A stretch of DNA of 64,000 bases from Rhodopseudomonas sp. (GTDB taxonomy: Bacteria; Pseudomonadota; Alphaproteobacteria; Rhizobiales; Xanthobacteraceae): NCBI GenBank assembly GCA_016124795.1, contig WGNB01000035.1, forward strand, positions 1 through 64,000, in the 5' to 3' direction. The notes under the pieces were generated by a model that was not told where the DNA came from, did not search any database, and saw nothing but the letters and a program-made list of their open reading frames with translations. Positions 10,161 to 18,652 of this stretch are shown one piece after another (the stretch's first letter is position 1; every line of letters starts with the position of its first letter). The position numbers and the translations under genes are program-made.

Positions 10161-10552
10161 CCTGTCTTGAATGCCGGCGTTGCGCTGAAGCGATGCAGCG
10201 GCCGAAAACGGGTTCTGCAACCGCTTGATCGGCGGGGAGACCGGGTATCGTCCCGCAACGAGGCAGGAGCTCGCTCTCAAGTTCTGAAGGCCCGCCGGAC
10301 CGAACGCCTGTCGCACGGCTCAGGTCGGGTGCGAAGGCGGACGACAAGCGCCGCACACTCGCCCGACTCGCATCCTCTATCGGCCTGGAATTACGGATTG
10401 CCCCCGCAAGCCGGGACGCCGAAAACCCGACTGACGACCCGACGGCGACGGGATTGCAGCCAAGACATTGAGAATAAGGGAAAAATAGCAACGGGGCGAT
10501 CAACGGACCCGCATCTGTTCCGGCCAACCCCAGACGTGATGTCTGAAAAGTT
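10161..10552. other. Intergenic region without recognisable gene
   Basis: 392 bases between the LysR stop and the tRNA 3' end. The open frames here run through the tRNA on the opposite strand and lack protein-like composition, so I treat them as spurious. I see no clear terminator or repeat. Confidence 0.6.
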
Positions 10553-10628
<76 letters not shown>

Positions 10629-10802
10629 GGAATGCCTGAGGCGGCGGATATGCCGCGCGGCAGGGGGAGCCTTAGCAAAGGCTTTTCCCCCTGTCCAGCG
10701 GTCACGGTGCTCTCTGTGAAAACATTATGTCAGGCGTTTTCGGTCGCCTTTCCCGACGGTTAACGAAGGGCAATGGAGCCGCTCCTCAAGCCGAAAGAGG
10801 AA

Positions 10803-10827
10803 GGCCGCCGGGCGGAACCCGGCGGCC
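10803..10827 (-). terminator. Hairpin terminator downstream of the Spy-like gene
   Basis: A perfect 10-bp GC-rich stem (GGCCGCCGGG / CCCGGCGGCC) with a 5-nt loop lies 65 bp past the stop of the gene at 10892. On the minus strand it is followed by a pyrimidine-rich TTCCTCTTTC, so a Rho-independent terminator is likely. Confidence 0.65.
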
Positions 10828-10891
10828 TCTCAGGCAGCGGTGGCGCGTCGGGGAAGCACGCCGCACCTTGCCTACTACTCGTCGCGACCGC

Positions 10892-11476
10892 TTATTGCGC
10901 CGGCTTGGCGGTGTCCGGCGTCATCGGTCCCGCGCCCGGGCCGCCTTGCGGACCGCCCCGGAAGCCGTGGCCCTGCCAGGGGCCACGCTCGTGACCGTGG
11001 CGACCCCGCCAGCCGTGCCGGCCGCCCTCGCCGCCGAGCCGGGCCAGCATCAGGAAGCGATGCTTCTGGCCATCATCGAGGCTCTTGTAGAGCGGCTCAG
11101 CCGCGTCCGCGAGCTTCTTGAGGGCCGCGCCCTGCTGGGTCATGGCATCGGCGCGGGTCGCCATGCGCTCGATCGGGTCCACCGGCTTGTCGGCGCTGGC
11201 GCGCGCGGCAAACCGCTCCGATCGCTGCTTGGCCATGTCGCGCAAGGCGGTCTCGACCGCCGGCCAGTTTTTTTCCTGCTCCGGCGTCAGCTTCAGTCCG
11301 GCATGGACCGCCGCGATCCGGGCATCGCCGAAGGCGGCGATGTCCTGAGCGCTAGGCCGCCAATGCGCACCACGCTCCCAGCGTCCATGACCCTGCTGCG
11401 CATAGGCCAAGGTCGAACCCGCAATCGCCAGCACCGTGGTGCCGGCGAGAATAGACTTCCACACAGTGATCTTCAT
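10892..11476 (-). CDS. Spy/CpxP-family (LTXXQ) periplasmic protein
   Basis: 194 residues with a clear signal peptide ending ...STLAYAQQ (cleavage near residue 27). The LTPEQ motif (LKLTPEQEKNWPAVE, about residues 61-75) is characteristic of the LTXXQ/Spy-CpxP family. A His/Gly/Arg/Pro-rich tail begins near residue 150. Family members are periplasmic chaperones or envelope-stress/metal-sensing proteins. The His-rich tail may bind metal, which is inference. The gene is monocistronic with its own terminator; the ATG follows a GAGGAATGCA-type ribosome site. Confidence 0.85.
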   Translation of the reverse strand: MKITVWKSILAGTTVLAIAGSTLAYAQQGHGRWERGAHWRPSAQDIAAFGDARIAAVHAGLKLTPEQEKNWPAVETALRDMAKQRSERFAARASADKPVDPIERMATRADAMTQQGAALKKLADAAEPLYKSLDDGQKHRFLMLARLGGEGGRHGWRGRHGHERGPWQGHGFRGGPQGGPGAGPMTPDTAKPAQ

Positions 11477-11577
11477 TGCATTCCTCCAAAGGCATCTTTC
11501 ATGCCTCTGATAATGGAATGCGGCCTTGCCTTATCAAGTTAAAGTTTAGACAGAGATTACATGCACGCAATGTAGAT

Positions 11578-11606
11578 GTACCGGCGTTCATCTAGAACGC
11601 CGGTAC
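11578..11606 (-). terminator. Hairpin downstream of dctM
   Basis: A perfect 12-bp inverted repeat (GTACCGGCGTTC / GAACGCCGGTAC) with a 5-nt loop lies 27 bp beyond the dctM stop. No clear U-tract follows on either strand, so it may stabilise the mRNA 3' end or act as a weak terminator. Confidence 0.55.
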
Positions 11607-11632
11607 ACTATTCGCGCATGCAATTACCGCGG

Positions 11633-12925
11633 CTACTTGAGAGCCGGTCCGAACAACATGTTCGGTAGCCAGAGCGATACTTCCGGGATGTAGGTCACAA
11701 CCACTAGGAAGCCGATCAGCAACGTCAGCCACGGCATCGCCGCTTTCACGACATCGACCAACGGCATCTTGGTGATGCCCGACGCGACGAACAGGTTAAG
11801 CCCAACCGGCGGCGTCACCAGACCGATCTCCATGTTCACGACATAGATGATACCGAGATGGATCGGATCGATGCCGAGCTTGATCGCTGTCGGGAACAGG
11901 ATGGGCGCGGTGATCAACACGATCGCCGACGGATCCATGAAATTACCAGCCACCAACAGGATGATGTTGACGATCAGCAGGAAGTGCCACGGCGCCATGT
12001 TCGCGTCGGTCACCATCTGCGCGATGCTCTGCGGAATCTGCGACGTGGTGAGCACATGGCCGAACAGGAAGGCATTGCCGATGATGAACATCAGCATCAC
12101 CGACACCCGGCCTGAATCGAGCAGCACCCGCGGCACTTCCGAAATGTGCAGATCGCGATAGATCACGACGGCGGCGAAGAACGCATAGACCGCCGCAACC
12201 GCCGCCGCTTCGGTCGGCGTGAAGATGCCGCCATAGATGCCACCCATGACGATGACGATCAGCAGCAGGCCCCACATCGCCTCCCGGAACAGACGCAACC
12301 GTTCCAGCCACGGCACCTTCGGCTGGCGCGGCAGCTTCTTGACGCGGGCAGCCACGTAAATCGCCACCATCAGGATGGTGCCGAGCAGGATGCCCGGCAC
12401 GACGCCGGCCATGAATAGCCGGCCGACCGAGGTTTCGGTCGCCGCGGCGAACACCACCATCACGATCGACGGCGGGATCAGGATGCCGAGCGTGCCGGCA
12501 TTGACGATCACGCCAGTGGCGAACGACTGGCTATAGCCGGCCCGCACCATGCCGGCGATGACGATCGAGCCGATGGCGACGACGGTGGCGGGCGACGAGC
12601 CCGACACGGCGGCAAACAACATACAGGCCAGCACCGATGCGATCGCCAGGCCACCCTGCAAATGACCGACCGCCGCGATGGCGAAATTGATCATGCGCCG
12701 GGCGACGCCGCCGGTTGTGAGGAAGTTGGCGGCCAGAATGAAGAACGGAATGGCCAGCAGCGTGAACTGGTCCATGGTCTGAAAGAACGACAGCGCCAGC
12801 GAGGCCAGACTATCGTGCTCGAAGATGAGGACTTCCAGGATCGACGCCAGGCCGAGCGCCATCGCGATCGGCAGACCGAGGGCGAGCGACGTCAGCAGCG
12901 TGATGAACAGGAAAACTGTATTCAT
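11633..12925 (-). CDS. dctM: TRAP transporter large permease DctM
   Basis: 430 residues with about 12 hydrophobic segments. Typical DctM stretches are visible: LGLPIAMALG at the start, the GGVARRMINFA and SGSSPATVVAIG region, and PPSIVMVVFAA. It is the Na+- or H+-coupled membrane channel of a tripartite ATP-independent periplasmic transporter. The ATG overlaps the stop of dctQ by 4 bp (ATGA), implying translational coupling. It is the last gene of dctP-dctQ-dctM. The carried substrate cannot be read from the sequence. Confidence 0.95.
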   Translation of the reverse strand: MNTVFLFITLLTSLALGLPIAMALGLASILEVLIFEHDSLASLALSFFQTMDQFTLLAIPFFILAANFLTTGGVARRMINFAIAAVGHLQGGLAIASVLACMLFAAVSGSSPATVVAIGSIVIAGMVRAGYSQSFATGVIVNAGTLGILIPPSIVMVVFAAATETSVGRLFMAGVVPGILLGTILMVAIYVAARVKKLPRQPKVPWLERLRLFREAMWGLLLIVIVMGGIYGGIFTPTEAAAVAAVYAFFAAVVIYRDLHISEVPRVLLDSGRVSVMLMFIIGNAFLFGHVLTTSQIPQSIAQMVTDANMAPWHFLLIVNIILLVAGNFMDPSAIVLITAPILFPTAIKLGIDPIHLGIIYVVNMEIGLVTPPVGLNLFVASGITKMPLVDVVKAAMPWLTLLIGFLVVVTYIPEVSLWLPNMLFGPALK

Positions 12926-13479
12926 CGCTGCACCGTCGTCGCGTCGGGGTGATTGTCGTGGGTGATATCGCGGGTCGCTTCTTCGGCCTCGTCGGCCAAT
13001 TCATAGCCCTGCGATTGCCCGGTCCAGATCCGCCAGCCCATTTCGAGCAGCCGCACCATCAGCAGCACGAAGCCGAGCGGCAGACAGATGCTGAGCTTCC
13101 AGGTCGCGACCGGAATGTCCTCGGCCTCGACGTTGATGATGTACATCTTGTGGATGTAATCGAACGAGCCGTAGATCATCAGGCCGGTGTAGAGCAGCGC
13201 CAGCAGCAGCACCAAAATGCCGACAGCCCGCCGCGCCTTCGCCGGCAGCAAACGGACCGCCGCATCGACCCCGATATGCGCGCGCACGCGCACGCAATAG
13301 GAGATGCCTATCATCACCAGCCAAGCGAACAAATAGGAATTGGCCTCAAGCTGCCAGATGAAACCCGAGTTGAAGACGTACCGCAGCACGACTTGCACGA
13401 ATGATAAAATGGTCATCGCGCCGAGGATGAGAGCCATCAGGCCCTCCTCGACACGGTGCCCCGCCTCCCGCAGTGACAC
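12922..13479 (-). CDS. dctQ: TRAP transporter small permease DctQ
   Basis: 185 residues, four transmembrane helices, family length about 160-200. I place the start at GTG 13479 because AGGGAGG lies 5 nt upstream and the protein then opens MSLREAGHRVEEG directly before the first helix. A start at 13536 would add 19 residues without a ribosome site. The VQVVLRYVFN segment is typical of DctQ. The acidic tail after the last helix (about 155-185) is cytoplasmic. Confidence 0.92.
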   Translation of the reverse strand: MSLREAGHRVEEGLMALILGAMTILSFVQVVLRYVFNSGFIWQLEANSYLFAWLVMIGISYCVRVRAHIGVDAAVRLLPAKARRAVGILVLLLALLYTGLMIYGSFDYIHKMYIINVEAEDIPVATWKLSICLPLGFVLLMVRLLEMGWRIWTGQSQGYELADEAEEATRDITHDNHPDATTVQR

Positions 13480-13505
13480 CGTCTGCCTCCCTGGTTCTAG
13501 TGAAA

Positions 13506-13534
13506 GGCGGCCGCAAGCTGGGCCTGCGACCGCC
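13506..13534 (-). terminator. Hairpin between dctP and dctQ
   Basis: The minus strand forms an imperfect GC-rich stem (GGCGGTCGCAGGC / GCTTGCGGCCGCC) followed by TTTC, 60 bp after the dctP stop. Such structures often reduce read-through from an abundant binding protein into the permease genes. That role is inferred from position. Confidence 0.45.
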
Positions 13535-13593
13535 AAAAGTTGTGTTCGCGTTTCTTATCGTTGAGTTGGCCTCAACTTGACGACTCTTCGCGC

Positions 13594-14601
13594 TTAGTTG
13601 GTCTTCGGATTGTTCGAAGCCACGGCGGCGTCGACGATATCCTTGCCGATCTTGTCGGTGAACTTGGCCCAGACCGGATGCATCGCCTTGACCCAGGCCG
13701 CGTGCTGCGCCGGCGTCAATTCGTGAATCTTGACCTTGCCGGAGTCCATGATCTTCTTCTTGGCGTCGGCGTTGAGCTTCTCGGCGATCTGGTTGTTGAC
13801 CGCGGTCGCTTCCTTCATCGCCTTGCTCAGACCGGCCTGGATGTCCTTCGGCAGGCCGTTCCACCACTTGGCGTTGACCAGCACCATATAGTCGATGACG
13901 CGGCCGTTCGATTCGGTGAAGTCCGACTGCACTTCGTAGAACTTCTTCGAATAGATGTTCGACCAGGTGTTCTCCTGGGCGTTGACGGTGCCGACCTGAA
14001 GCGCCTGGTAGACTTCCGAGAACGCCAGCTTCTGGACGTTGGCGTCGACCGCGGCGTAGCTGGCGGCGATGATGTCGGACTGCTGAATGCGGAACTTCAG
14101 GCCCTTGGCGTCTTCCGGCTTGATCAGCGGCTTGTTGGCCGACATCTGCGACAGACCGTTGTGCCAATAGGCGAGGCCCAGATAGTTGCGATTTTCCATC
14201 GCGTGCAGCAGGCTCTGGCCGACCTTGCCCTGCTCGAAGCGGTCAACCGCTTCCATGTCCTTGAACATGAAGGGCAGATCGAACACTTCGGTCTTATGGG
14301 TATACTTGCCGAACTTCGACAGCGAAGTGGCGATGAACTGCACGTCGCCGAGCGCGAGCGCTTCCATTTCCTTGGCATCACCGAACAGCTGCGAGTTCGG
14401 GTAAACTTCCACGGTCACTTTGCCGGGCAGGTACTTCTCGGCCAGTTCCTTGAACTTGAGCGCCGCCTGGCCCTTCGGGGTGTTCGGGGCAACGACGTGA
14501 CTGAATTTGATGATCATCGGATCGGCCGAAGCCGAGACCGGCACCATGACCGGCGCTGCGAGAATGGCAGCCGCGGCGGCCGCTAGTAGCCACTTGCGCA
14601 T
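13594..14601 (-). CDS. dctP: TRAP transporter substrate-binding protein DctP
   Basis: 335 residues with a signal peptide (about 1-26, ...VPVSASA). The body has DctP features: FSHVVAPNTPKGQAALKF after the signal, the conserved Arg region KGLKFRIQQSD near 150, and QENTWSNIYSKKFYEVQ near 215. The conserved Arg usually binds a carboxylate, so an organic acid ligand is likely but its identity is open. A strong ribosome site (AGGAGG) precedes the ATG. First gene of dctPQM. Confidence 0.95.
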   Translation of the reverse strand: MRKWLLAAAAAAILAAPVMVPVSASADPMIIKFSHVVAPNTPKGQAALKFKELAEKYLPGKVTVEVYPNSQLFGDAKEMEALALGDVQFIATSLSKFGKYTHKTEVFDLPFMFKDMEAVDRFEQGKVGQSLLHAMENRNYLGLAYWHNGLSQMSANKPLIKPEDAKGLKFRIQQSDIIAASYAAVDANVQKLAFSEVYQALQVGTVNAQENTWSNIYSKKFYEVQSDFTESNGRVIDYMVLVNAKWWNGLPKDIQAGLSKAMKEATAVNNQIAEKLNADAKKKIMDSGKVKIHELTPAQHAAWVKAMHPVWAKFTDKIGKDIVDAAVASNNPKTN

Positions 14602-14671
14602 AGGGTGTCCTCCTGGTTTTGTCCTAAAGACTGGATTTCTTTAGGTTTTATTGTCATTAAGTTCGCATTAA

Positions 14672-14697
14672 ATCGAACGTCCGGCAAGTCGTTCGAT
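14672..14697. promoter_or_regulatory. Perfect 26-bp dyad at the dctP promoter
   Basis: ATCGAACG and CGTTCGAT are separated by exactly 10 bp. The dyad overlaps the putative -10 region and transcription start of the dctPQM operon (minus strand), the position of a repressor operator. The regulator is unknown. A TTAA-N7-TTAA sequence (14657-14671) abuts it. Confidence 0.5.
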
Positions 14698-14725
14698 AAG
14701 CACCATTTGCGCTCTGCTGCGTCAA
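14695..14725 (-). promoter_or_regulatory. Candidate sigma-70-type promoter of dctPQM
   Basis: On the minus strand TTGACG (14725-14720) is followed after about 19 bp by CTTATC (14700-14695). The -35 is good, the -10 weak and the spacing long, as for a regulated promoter. It is flanked by two dyads (14672-14697 and 14734-14759). Confidence 0.35.
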
Positions 14726-14733
14726 GATGAAAT

Positions 14734-14759
14734 GTTTATCAGCCTTTTGGATGATAAAC
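14734..14759. promoter_or_regulatory. Second perfect 26-bp dyad upstream of dctP
   Basis: GTTTATCA and TGATAAAC are separated by 10 bp, the same 8-10-8 geometry as the dyad at 14672 but a different sequence. It lies just upstream of the putative -35, where activators bind. A separate regulator is inferred. Confidence 0.45.
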
Positions 14760-14854
14760 GCCGACAAATGTCCGTTCAGCACATTTTCGCGCCGTTTATA
14801 CACGCGCTCCTTGCCAAACAGATTACACGCAATTTGAAAATGCCGGCCATGGAC

Positions 14855-14898
14855 AAAAATGCCGCGCCCCCGGTCGTCAGACCAGAGAACGCGGCATT
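14855..14898 (-). terminator. Rho-independent terminator of leuA
   Basis: On the minus strand, AATGCCGCG ... CGCGGCATT (9-bp perfect stem, with an inner GGTC/GACC pair) runs directly into TTTTT. It lies 50 bp past the leuA stop. Two smaller hairpins precede it: CTAAGGCCG/CGGCCTTAG overlapping the stop codon (14931-14951) and AACGG/CCGTT at 14913-14927. Confidence 0.75.
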
Positions 14899-14947
14899 GC
14901 ATCGCACAATAAAACGGTTTCGCCGTTAGTCTAAGGCCGCTTCGGCC

Positions 14948-16537
14948 TTAGCCAACATCGGTCGAATGGATGCGCTTCTCGACACCGGCCATCCGACCGG
15001 CCCGGCTGCACATCTTGTTGAGCGCCCCCAGATAGGCCTTGGCCGAAGCGACCAGGGTATCCGGATCGGCGCCACGCGAGGTGAAAGACCGCCCGTCATG
15101 GGCCAGCCGCACCGACACTTCGGCCTGCGCATCCGTGCCTTCGGTAACGGCGTGTACCTGATACAGCTCCAGGATCGCCTCGTGCGGCACCAGCGCGTGG
15201 ATGGCGTTGAAGATCGCATCCACCGGGCCATTGCCGCTCGACTGCGTGGTGATGTGCTTGCCATCGATGTCGAGCGTCAGCGTCGCCTGCTGCGGCCCTT
15301 GCGTACCGGCGATCACCGTCAGGCTCACGATCTTGACGCGATCATGGGCGGTCGCAATTTCCTCGTCGACCAGCGCTTCGATGTCCTCGTCGTAGATCTG
15401 CTTCTTGCGATCGGCCAAGGCCTTGAAGCGGACGAAGGCATCCTGCAACTGGTTGTCCGACAACTGATAGCCGAGCTCTTCCAGCTTGTGCACGAAGGCA
15501 TGGCGGCCGGAATGCTTGCCCATGACCAGCGAGGTCTGCTTCACGCCAACCGATTCCGGCGTCATGATCTCGTAGGTCTGCGCGTTCTTCAACATGCCGT
15601 CCTGATGGATGCCGCTTTCGTGCGCGAAGGCATTACGGCCGACGATGGCCTTGTTGAACTGTACCGGGAACGAGGTTGCCGCCGATACCAGCTTGGAGGC
15701 GCGCGTCAGCATGGTGGCGTCAATGCCGGTGACGTAGGGGAACACGTCGTTGCGGGTCTTGATCGCCATCACGATCTCTTCCAGCGCGGCATTACCGGCG
15801 CGCTCGCCAATACCGTTGACGGTGCATTCGATCTGGCGCGCACCGCCGCCGACGCCGGCCAGCGAATTGGCCACCGCCATGCCGAGATCGTTATGGCAGT
15901 GCGTCGAGAAGATCGCCTTGTCGGCGTTCGACACCGTCTCGCGCACGCGCTTGAACAGGTCGAAATATTCCTGAGGCGTCGTATAGCCGACGGTGTCGGG
16001 GATATTGATGGTGGTGGCGCCGGCCTTGATGGCGGCCTCGACGCAACGGCACAGGAAATCGAATTCGGTACGGGTGCCGTCCTCGGCCGACCATTCGACG
16101 TCGTCTGTATGGCTGCGCGCGCGGGTCACCTGCGCGATCACCATCTCGTAGACCTCGTGCGGCTCCTTCTGGAGCTTGTATTTCATGTGGACCGGAGAGG
16201 TCGACAGGAAGGTGTGGATGCGCTTGCGCTTGGCCGGCTTGATCGCCTCGGCGCAGCGATCGATGTCCTTGGGCGCGGCGCGCGACAGGCCGCAGATCAC
16301 CGCATTCTTGGCCCGCTTGGCGATTTCGTTGACGGCGGCGAAATCGCCTTCCGAGGCGATCGGGAAGCCGGCCTCGATGACGTCAACGCCCATGGTGTCC
16401 AGCAACTCGGCGACCTCGAGCTTTTCCTCATGCGTCATAGTCGCGCCGGGGCACTGCTCGCCGTCGCGCAAGGTGGTATCGAAGATGATGACGCGGTCCT
16501 TGGAATCCGTCTTGGCGGACTGGGTCTGGCTGGTCAT
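14948..16537 (-). CDS. leuA: 2-isopropylmalate synthase
   Basis: 529 residues. Catalyses acetyl-CoA + 2-oxoisovalerate to 2-isopropylmalate, the committed step to leucine. The HMGL-like TIM barrel carries [13 protein letters not shown] (19-31), HCHNDLGMA near 210 and GIGERAGNA near 235. The C-terminal LeuA regulatory domain (about 400-529) binds leucine for feedback inhibition in the family. The start follows AGAAGGAC. Upstream lie a leucine-rich leader ORF and alternative RNA stems, so expression is probably attenuated by leucyl-tRNA supply as well. Confidence 0.97.
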   Translation of the reverse strand: MTSQTQSAKTDSKDRVIIFDTTLRDGEQCPGATMTHEEKLEVAELLDTMGVDVIEAGFPIASEGDFAAVNEIAKRAKNAVICGLSRAAPKDIDRCAEAIKPAKRKRIHTFLSTSPVHMKYKLQKEPHEVYEMVIAQVTRARSHTDDVEWSAEDGTRTEFDFLCRCVEAAIKAGATTINIPDTVGYTTPQEYFDLFKRVRETVSNADKAIFSTHCHNDLGMAVANSLAGVGGGARQIECTVNGIGERAGNAALEEIVMAIKTRNDVFPYVTGIDATMLTRASKLVSAATSFPVQFNKAIVGRNAFAHESGIHQDGMLKNAQTYEIMTPESVGVKQTSLVMGKHSGRHAFVHKLEELGYQLSDNQLQDAFVRFKALADRKKQIYDEDIEALVDEEIATAHDRVKIVSLTVIAGTQGPQQATLTLDIDGKHITTQSSGNGPVDAIFNAIHALVPHEAILELYQVHAVTEGTDAQAEVSVRLAHDGRSFTSRGADPDTLVASAKAYLGALNKMCSRAGRMAGVEKRIHSTDVG

Positions 16538-16560
16538 TGGAATAGTCCTTCTCGTCGAAT

Positions 16561-16659
16561 GCGCCGGTCATCGGGAGCCGATGGGCGCTTTGTGGGTGCT
16601 TTGTTTCTTCATCCGTCGCTATCCCCCGAGTGCCCAGGCGCATGGCGCCCAGCCGGCTC
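16561..16659 (-). promoter_or_regulatory. leuA attenuator: mutually exclusive RNA stems
   Basis: Directly after the leader stop the RNA reads GAGCCGGCTGGGCGC (16659-16645). It can pair over 12 bp with GCGCCCATCGGCTC (16588-16575). The latter also forms its own hairpin, GCGCC-CATCGG-CTC-CCGATG-ACC-GGCGC (16588-16561), about 10 nt before the leuA ribosome site. The two folds exclude each other. A third pairing joins the leader's CCCCTGAG with CTCGGGGG near 16625. No U-tract follows the proximal hairpin, so the output may be ribosome-site masking or Rho-dependent termination. Confidence 0.6.
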
Positions 16660-16776
16660 TCAGGGGCGGATAAGGAGAAGGAGCGTGCCCAGAATCAGGT
16701 TCGCCGCCGGTTCGGCCGATGCCATGGATTTGGCGGCCGCCGGTTCGATCGCGCAGATGGTCTGCAACGTCGACAT
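16660..16776 (-). CDS. Leucine-rich leader peptide of leuA
   Basis: A 38-codon ORF upstream of leuA ends in NLILGTLLLLIRP-stop: four consecutive Leu codons (ctc ctt ctc ctt), two more Leu and two Ile. That composition is the hallmark of an attenuation leader for leucine synthesis. The start at ATG 16776 has GAGGG 11 nt upstream. ATG 16725 would give a 21-residue peptide but lacks a visible ribosome site. It lies between a promoter (16858-16885) and the alternative stems at 16561-16659. Confidence 0.65.
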   Translation of the reverse strand: MSTLQTICAIEPAAAKSMASAEPAANLILGTLLLLIRP

Positions 16777-16857
16777 TGGCGAAATAACCCTCGTTTCGAC
16801 AACCAAGATAGCGGGGTTCGGTGAAACCCGCGTTAATCGCTCGCGCGATATCCGTCT

Positions 16858-16885
16858 TTTATATGGAAGGCGGTCGACAAATCAA
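16858..16885 (-). promoter_or_regulatory. Promoter of the leuA leader transcript
   Basis: The minus strand reads TTGATT, 16 bp, TATAAA: a good sigma-70/RpoD match. Predicted transcription starts near 16850, about 75 nt before the leader ATG at 16776. The remaining bases to the ppk2 stop at 16952 show nothing else clear. Confidence 0.55.
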
Positions 16886-16951
16886 GCGCGCTGATAGGTC
16901 AGCATTGCTGCCCAATTTACGTCCTCACCCGGCACAGGCCCTGCCCGCCGT

Positions 16952-17836
16952 TCAGGACTTTTCCTCCAGCAAGGCCTTGCGCGCCGCCTCAAGCCCTTTC
17001 AGGGCCTCGCCCTCGACTTTGGGGTAATCGAGTTTGAGCTTGCCCATTGCGTGGACCAGCGCGGCTGCCACCGCGACGCGGGTGAACCACTTGTTGTCCG
17101 CCGGAACGACATACCAGGGCGCCTCGTCCCGGCTGGTCTCGCGGATCAGGTCCTCATAGGCCGCCATGTATTGCGGCCACAGCTTGCGCTCGGCGACATC
17201 GCCCATCGAGAATTTCCAGCGCTTGCCGGGCTCGTCGATGCGGTCGAGGAAGCGCTTGCGCTGTTCGTCGAGCGAGACGTTGAGAAAGAACTTGAGGACC
17301 AGCGTGCCGTTGCGCGCCAGATGCCGCTCGAAGGCGCGGATATCGTCAAACCTCTTTTGCCAGATTTTCTTGCCGTTGGCGGCGTCCGGCAGGCGCTGCG
17401 CTTCGAGATAGCCAGGATGTATCCGGACCGTCAGCACTTCCTCGTAATGGGACCGATTGAAAATGCCGATCCGGCCGCGCTCCGGCAGCGCCTTGGCGAT
17501 CCGCCAGAGAAAATCGTGGTCCAGCTCCTCGGCGCTCGGTTGTTTGAAGGAGTGGACCTGCACGCCTTGCGGATTGACGCCGCTCATGACGTGCTTGATC
17601 AGGCTATCCTTGCCGGCAGCGTCCATCGCCTGCAGGACGATCAGCACCGAATACTGATTGTTGGCGTAAAGCCGCTCCTGCAGCTCGGCGAGCCGCGCGA
17701 TGCCCTCCTCGAGCATCTGTTTGGCGTCGTCCTTGTCAATCGACAGCCCGCAGCAGTCGGCCGGGTCGTGGTCGGCGAGCCTGAACTTGGCCGGCTTGTC
17801 GATGCGAAAACGCTTGGCGAGTTTTTCTAGCTTCAT
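16952..17836 (-). CDS. ppk2: Polyphosphate kinase 2 family protein
   Basis: 294 residues from ATG 17836; a longer frame upstream overlaps the Nudix gene and has no protein-like content. Walker A-like AMDAAGKDSLIKHV (about 73-86) and the lid/Walker B region IGIFNRSHYEEVL match PPK2. Overall similarity, as I recall it, is to class III enzymes that use polyphosphate to phosphorylate AMP/ADP or other nucleotides. It follows the Nudix hydrolase by 10 bp, consistent with co-transcription. Class assignment is tentative. Confidence 0.9.
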   Translation of the reverse strand: MKLEKLAKRFRIDKPAKFRLADHDPADCCGLSIDKDDAKQMLEEGIARLAELQERLYANNQYSVLIVLQAMDAAGKDSLIKHVMSGVNPQGVQVHSFKQPSAEELDHDFLWRIAKALPERGRIGIFNRSHYEEVLTVRIHPGYLEAQRLPDAANGKKIWQKRFDDIRAFERHLARNGTLVLKFFLNVSLDEQRKRFLDRIDEPGKRWKFSMGDVAERKLWPQYMAAYEDLIRETSRDEAPWYVVPADNKWFTRVAVAAALVHAMGKLKLDYPKVEGEALKGLEAARKALLEEKS

Positions 17837-17846
17837 AAGGAGCAGT

Positions 17847-18593
17847 TCACGCCGAAGCTGGCGGCTTGGCAAGAGCGGCCGGATCGGGCGCGCCGAGCGC
17901 CAACCGGTGCTCCAAAAAGGCGGTAACAAAAGGCAGCATCGCCGGGTCGAAATCGCTGCGACCGCGCACTATACGGATATCAGCGAGTTCCGACTGCCGC
18001 TCGGCCGCGATATGAGCCATGATCCGCCGGCGCAAGGTCTCGGCATCCTCATCGCTGCGCAGAACCTTGAGATGCGCGATCATCGGACCGGCAACAACTG
18101 TGGTCCAACCCGGCTCGGGCGTGAAGTCGGACAGCCGCAGGCCGGTTTCCTCGGCCAGTTCACGGGCCACACTGGCGTCGAAGTCGACGACGTCGCCGAC
18201 GATGTCGCTACGGTCAGGCGTGCCGCAAGGGAAATAGATCTCGCCGCCGCGCGAGGTGTGATCGGCCATGACGCCGAGCATGAAGGCGCCGTCGGCGGAC
18301 AATATTGCCGCCACGCCGAAACAGTCCCGCACGCCGGCGCGCGGATGCCCCCAATGCCGCCACGATACGAAGCTGGCGTAGTCCGTCTCGAGAAACTGGC
18401 CGCTGAAAACGCCATCGCGCACGATTTGACGGTGCAGCAACAATATCCGTCCGTTCCACAATGCCGGCTTGCGTCGCCGCAATTCGGCGAAGTGCGCCTC
18501 GATCTCGGCCCGCCGTTCATCGGCAAAAGCCCAGGGTTTCTGTGCAAAGCTGAGATCCAGCCTGTCGACATGGAAGACGGTCGGATCGCTCAT
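17847..18593 (-). CDS. Nudix hydrolase
   Basis: 248 residues. The Nudix signature appears in the second half: GGEIYFPCGTPDRS, then ARELAEETGL with the REx2EE core (about 113-148). The Cys in the first part of the motif and the roughly 100-residue N-terminal extension make it unlike MutT. Substrate unknown. It lies between pdxY and ppk2 on the same strand; a link to nucleotide pools with ppk2 is plausible but unproven. Confidence 0.85.
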   Translation of the reverse strand: MSDPTVFHVDRLDLSFAQKPWAFADERRAEIEAHFAELRRRKPALWNGRILLLHRQIVRDGVFSGQFLETDYASFVSWRHWGHPRAGVRDCFGVAAILSADGAFMLGVMADHTSRGGEIYFPCGTPDRSDIVGDVVDFDASVARELAEETGLRLSDFTPEPGWTTVVAGPMIAHLKVLRSDEDAETLRRRIMAHIAAERQSELADIRIVRGRSDFDPAMLPFVTAFLEHRLALGAPDPAALAKPPASA

Positions 18594-18652
18594 GCTTCTT
18601 GCCTGCTTCCCGGCGCACTATCGGGTACGGAGAGACGAGCGCCGCCTCCCGA

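Noticed and set aside
14966-16894. 642-codon plus-strand frame antisense to leuA
   Set aside because: leuA on the other strand is unambiguous; the frame is a mirror of its codon usage.
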